The notes beneath the pieces are model-generated. The model saw only the letters and a program-made list of their open reading frames with translations. It was not told the DNA's origin and made no database searches. Below, piece after piece: positions 61,864-64,000 of a DNA stretch of 64,000 bases. Both the position numbers and the translations under genes were made by a program. Location of the stretch: NCBI GenBank assembly GCA_963693365.1, contig CAVNZM010000002.1, positions 7,192,001-7,256,000 of the forward strand, written 5' to 3'. The stretch comes from Amoebidium appalachense. Lineage: Eukaryota; Ichthyosporea. How positions within the stretch are numbered: position 1 is the first letter of the stretch; every line of letters starts with the position of its first letter.

Positions 61864-62789
61864 TGTTAAATGTTATAAGTATTTAGGATGTAAGCAGAGA
61901 CACAGTGGTGCAGTGTGAAAACACCACAGACACACACAACAACAAAACACGGAACGATCGGAGCAGTGTACACAACAGACATCAATGTTTAGACACGACT
62001 GAACTGAATTTATTCTGATCTTCGAATAAATACCTGAAATTCCTCTAAGTCCAATCCATACATGATTTCCGACCAGTCGGAAATCAGATCCATCTCTAAT
62101 AGAAACCAATCACTAAGAACCAATTGCTTTCAGAGAGATCCGGTACGCGGAGGCGTACACGATAGGACACAGACACTAGTTAGGATCAACTCGTGTCATC
62201 ATCAAGGAAGTTCTAACCTATGACATACTGCAAAGACTCAGACATATCACACTTAACCTTGATGATTGGTTAAAGCCCGGCAACACATGAAAACTAAAGT
62301 GAATTAATGAAGTCTAAACACACATGCTATTCTAAGTGTAGCCTAAGTGTGTTACCGTCCAATGAACACGTATTAAGTAACACAAATCTACCTAACATAT
62401 ATTAGTAGAAAAAGAAATACGATTATACACATGAAGACAAGGAGAGAAAGAAAAGAAAATAAGGAAGGAGAAAGAGGAAGGAAAAGAGAGCACAGATCAA
62501 CAAACAAGATAGTAATAGCATAACTATAACCAGAGATATTTATGTACACACGAACATGTACACGTCTCTCCCTGAGTGGGTGGATCCGTGTACACACATA
62601 TAAATATTCTAATCGATATTACAATACACGATTAAAGCCGATACAACACGATTACAAGTATACAAGCATATCGGAGATCGATGCTACACTTTACATAATA
62701 GGAGTGTGGCATTTACACTAAGCATATGAACTGAAACATAACACAAACTGAGAAGATCTTACCATATGTAAATACTACGTATTACAACA
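61864..62789 (-). repeat. Copia 5' LTR (926 bp)
   Basis: Same length as 56035-56960 with one substitution. It carries the element's promoter; no single TATA box is convincing. Confidence 0.95.
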
Positions 62790-62794
62790 ACCCT
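62790..62794. repeat. Target-site duplication ACCCT (right)
   Basis: Matches 56030-56034 exactly. Confidence 0.95.
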
Positions 62795-63372
62795 TTCAAA
62801 CATACGAACATTAAAATCCCTAATAAACGACGGGCGGGAACGAGAGTGGGGACTCTCATTCCTTTCCTGACAATGCATGCATGACAACACATAATCCCTC
62901 ACCTCCCTACTCATACCCGGCCAAAAATACGAACGATTAACACGAAGCAACGTCCTATTTACACCTAAATGACCAGCCATGGGATGCTCATGCACCATAT
63001 GCAAAACCTCAGGCACAAGTGCCGTCGGGACCCAAACTCGGTGTCCGTCTGGCCCAGAACAATGATAAACTAAATCCTGCTCTACCTGACACATTTTTGC
63101 TAACTTAGCTACCTTAATCATCTGCCTTTTATTTGTAAATTTAATCGAATCACCCGGCCCCTTTAAATAATTCTTAACCAGACCAATCAACACATCTTCC
63201 TCCTGAGCTAAGATCAAAGCCGTAGGTGCTAAGGCAGGGGCCGAGCCATGAGACTCGGTCCCGACCTCAGACACCGACAAATACCTCCCCCCTCTCCTAC
63301 ACTTATAAGCAAGCAACCCCGGAACCCAAGAAGACACATCCACAGACACAGCATCTATTCCTTTCTGCTCAC
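62790..63372 (-). CDS. Gypsy integrase N-terminal zinc domain (interrupted)
   Basis: After a spacer (SVDVSSWVPGLLAYKCRRGG), the frame has an H2C2 zinc-binding module: HEHPMAGHLGVNRTLLRVNR followed by YFWPGM and CMHCQ. It ends in FNVRMFERV at the Copia insertion. It is offset by one frame from the RNase H part to its right; the C-rich run at 63376-63402 separates them. Confidence 0.85.
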
Positions 63373-63402
63373 TCGCCCCCCCCTTCCCCCCCCTCCCCCC
63401 CC

Positions 63403-64000
63403 GTCTCTCACTATCCCCCCCTCCCCCTCCTTCTCTTCTTCAAACAAAATATAAGCAGCACGAGAGAGAGCATCACAGTCGACCATTGTTTCACCCTTGG
63501 CATAAAACAATTTATAGGAGAACTCACCGAGAGCCGCGGCCCACTTCTGCATCCTCTCGTTGACCAGACGAGTGGTGCCGGCCATGGCTAGGCAGGGCTT
63601 GTGGTCGGTGTAGACCTCAAACGTCCTGCCTGCGAGTATATACCTCCATGCCTGTGAGACTGCCCAAAAGATAGCATGGGACTCTCTCTCCGGATTGCTA
63701 TATCTACGTTCACTTTTACTAAATGAACGACTAGCATAAGCAATCACTCTATCCTGCCCCTCCTGCACTTGATATAACACGGCCCCCTCAGCAACCTTAC
63801 TTGCATCGCACCGAACTTTAAACATCCCCCCCCCGGCCGAAAAATCAGGATGAACAAGCATACTCGAAGACTGCAAAGCTAACTTAAGCTTTTCGAAAGC
63901 AGAAACAGCATCAACATTCCAATCTATTCTATTCTTCTTCTCCCCCCCGTCTGACTAGTTAACGGCAAAGCAAGCATACTATAGTCCTTAATATAACGAC
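63403..64000 (-). CDS. Gypsy reverse transcriptase end and RNase H (partial, frame-broken)
   Basis: Continues off the right edge. RT thumb/connection (KDYSMLALPL at the edge, then AFEKLKLAL), RNase H (FKVRCDASKVAEGAVLYQ, VIAYASRSFSKSERRYSNPE, VYTDHKPC) and the tail DCDALSRA. A stop in the frame near 63955 is bypassed if the C7 at 63942-63948 has lost or gained a base. A second frame break lies in 63376-63402. Together with 54709-56034 it forms one decayed Ty3/Gypsy chromovirus. Confidence 0.85.

Larger units (their letters stand above)
56035..62789 (-). mobile_element. Nearly intact Ty1/Copia retrotransposon (6755 bp)
   Basis: Two 926-bp LTRs, a 5-bp TSD (ACCCT), a 62-bp leader with a putative primer-binding site, one uninterrupted gag-pol frame of 1469 codons, a C-rich 3' UTR and a polypurine tract AAGTGGGGA (56961-56969) next to the 3' LTR. 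Near-identical LTRs and an open frame point to recent transposition. It is inserted in the integrase domain of a Gypsy element in the same orientation. Confidence 0.95.

Overview
This is a nuclear eukaryotic sequence, most likely from a protist or alga with standard stop codons; I cannot name the species. GT-AG introns, SUMO-binding motifs, a RING E3 ligase and Copia, Gypsy and LINE retroelements exclude a prokaryote. Intronic and intergenic DNA is packed with long poly-G or poly-C runs and (GT)n/(AC)n microsatellites. Most long open frames (poly-Pro, poly-Gly, Cys-Val, Thr-His) are translations of these tracts and are not listed as genes.

1-25 kb: one large minus-strand gene. About 33 short exons can be placed between the homopolymer tracts, most with GT-AG borders and most adjacent pairs in matching phase. 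The downstream exons make a convincing MUN/MHD1 region of the UNC13/BAIAP3 family (vesicle priming), preceded by C2-like sequence. The gene runs off the left edge. Its introns hold at least 15 copies of an unclassified interspersed repeat that abuts a poly-G run at one end, several minisatellites made from duplicated exon/intron borders, and an array of eight CACGTG sites.

25-35 kb: a 380-bp tandem duplication, anonymous sequence, then a plus-strand gene (29148-30905) joining two SUMO-interacting motifs, a YTH-like (m6A-reader) domain and a PIN-like nuclease domain. The PIN part is reached through two compensating frame breaks. A minisatellite built on GAGGTGAGATATACGTGAAA follows.

36-39 kb: a complete three-exon minus-strand PA-TM-RING ubiquitin ligase (338 aa). 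Its larger intron contains an (AC)n tract of over 200 bp and a near-perfect 110-bp hairpin.

39-48 kb: intergenic DNA with a 630-bp TIR element, a (GA)n tract, a higher-order satellite with poly-C/poly-G blocks and another copy of the interspersed repeat. 48-49.7 kb: a single-exon minus-strand gene for a type II membrane SGNH/PC-esterase-like protein.

51-64 kb: a retroelement stack, all on the minus strand. A LINE with a 43-nt poly(A) tail ends at 50949. A Gypsy chromovirus abuts or interrupts it. A nearly intact Copia element (56035-62789; 926-bp LTRs with one mismatch; 5-bp TSD ACCCT) sits inside the Gypsy integrase domain.
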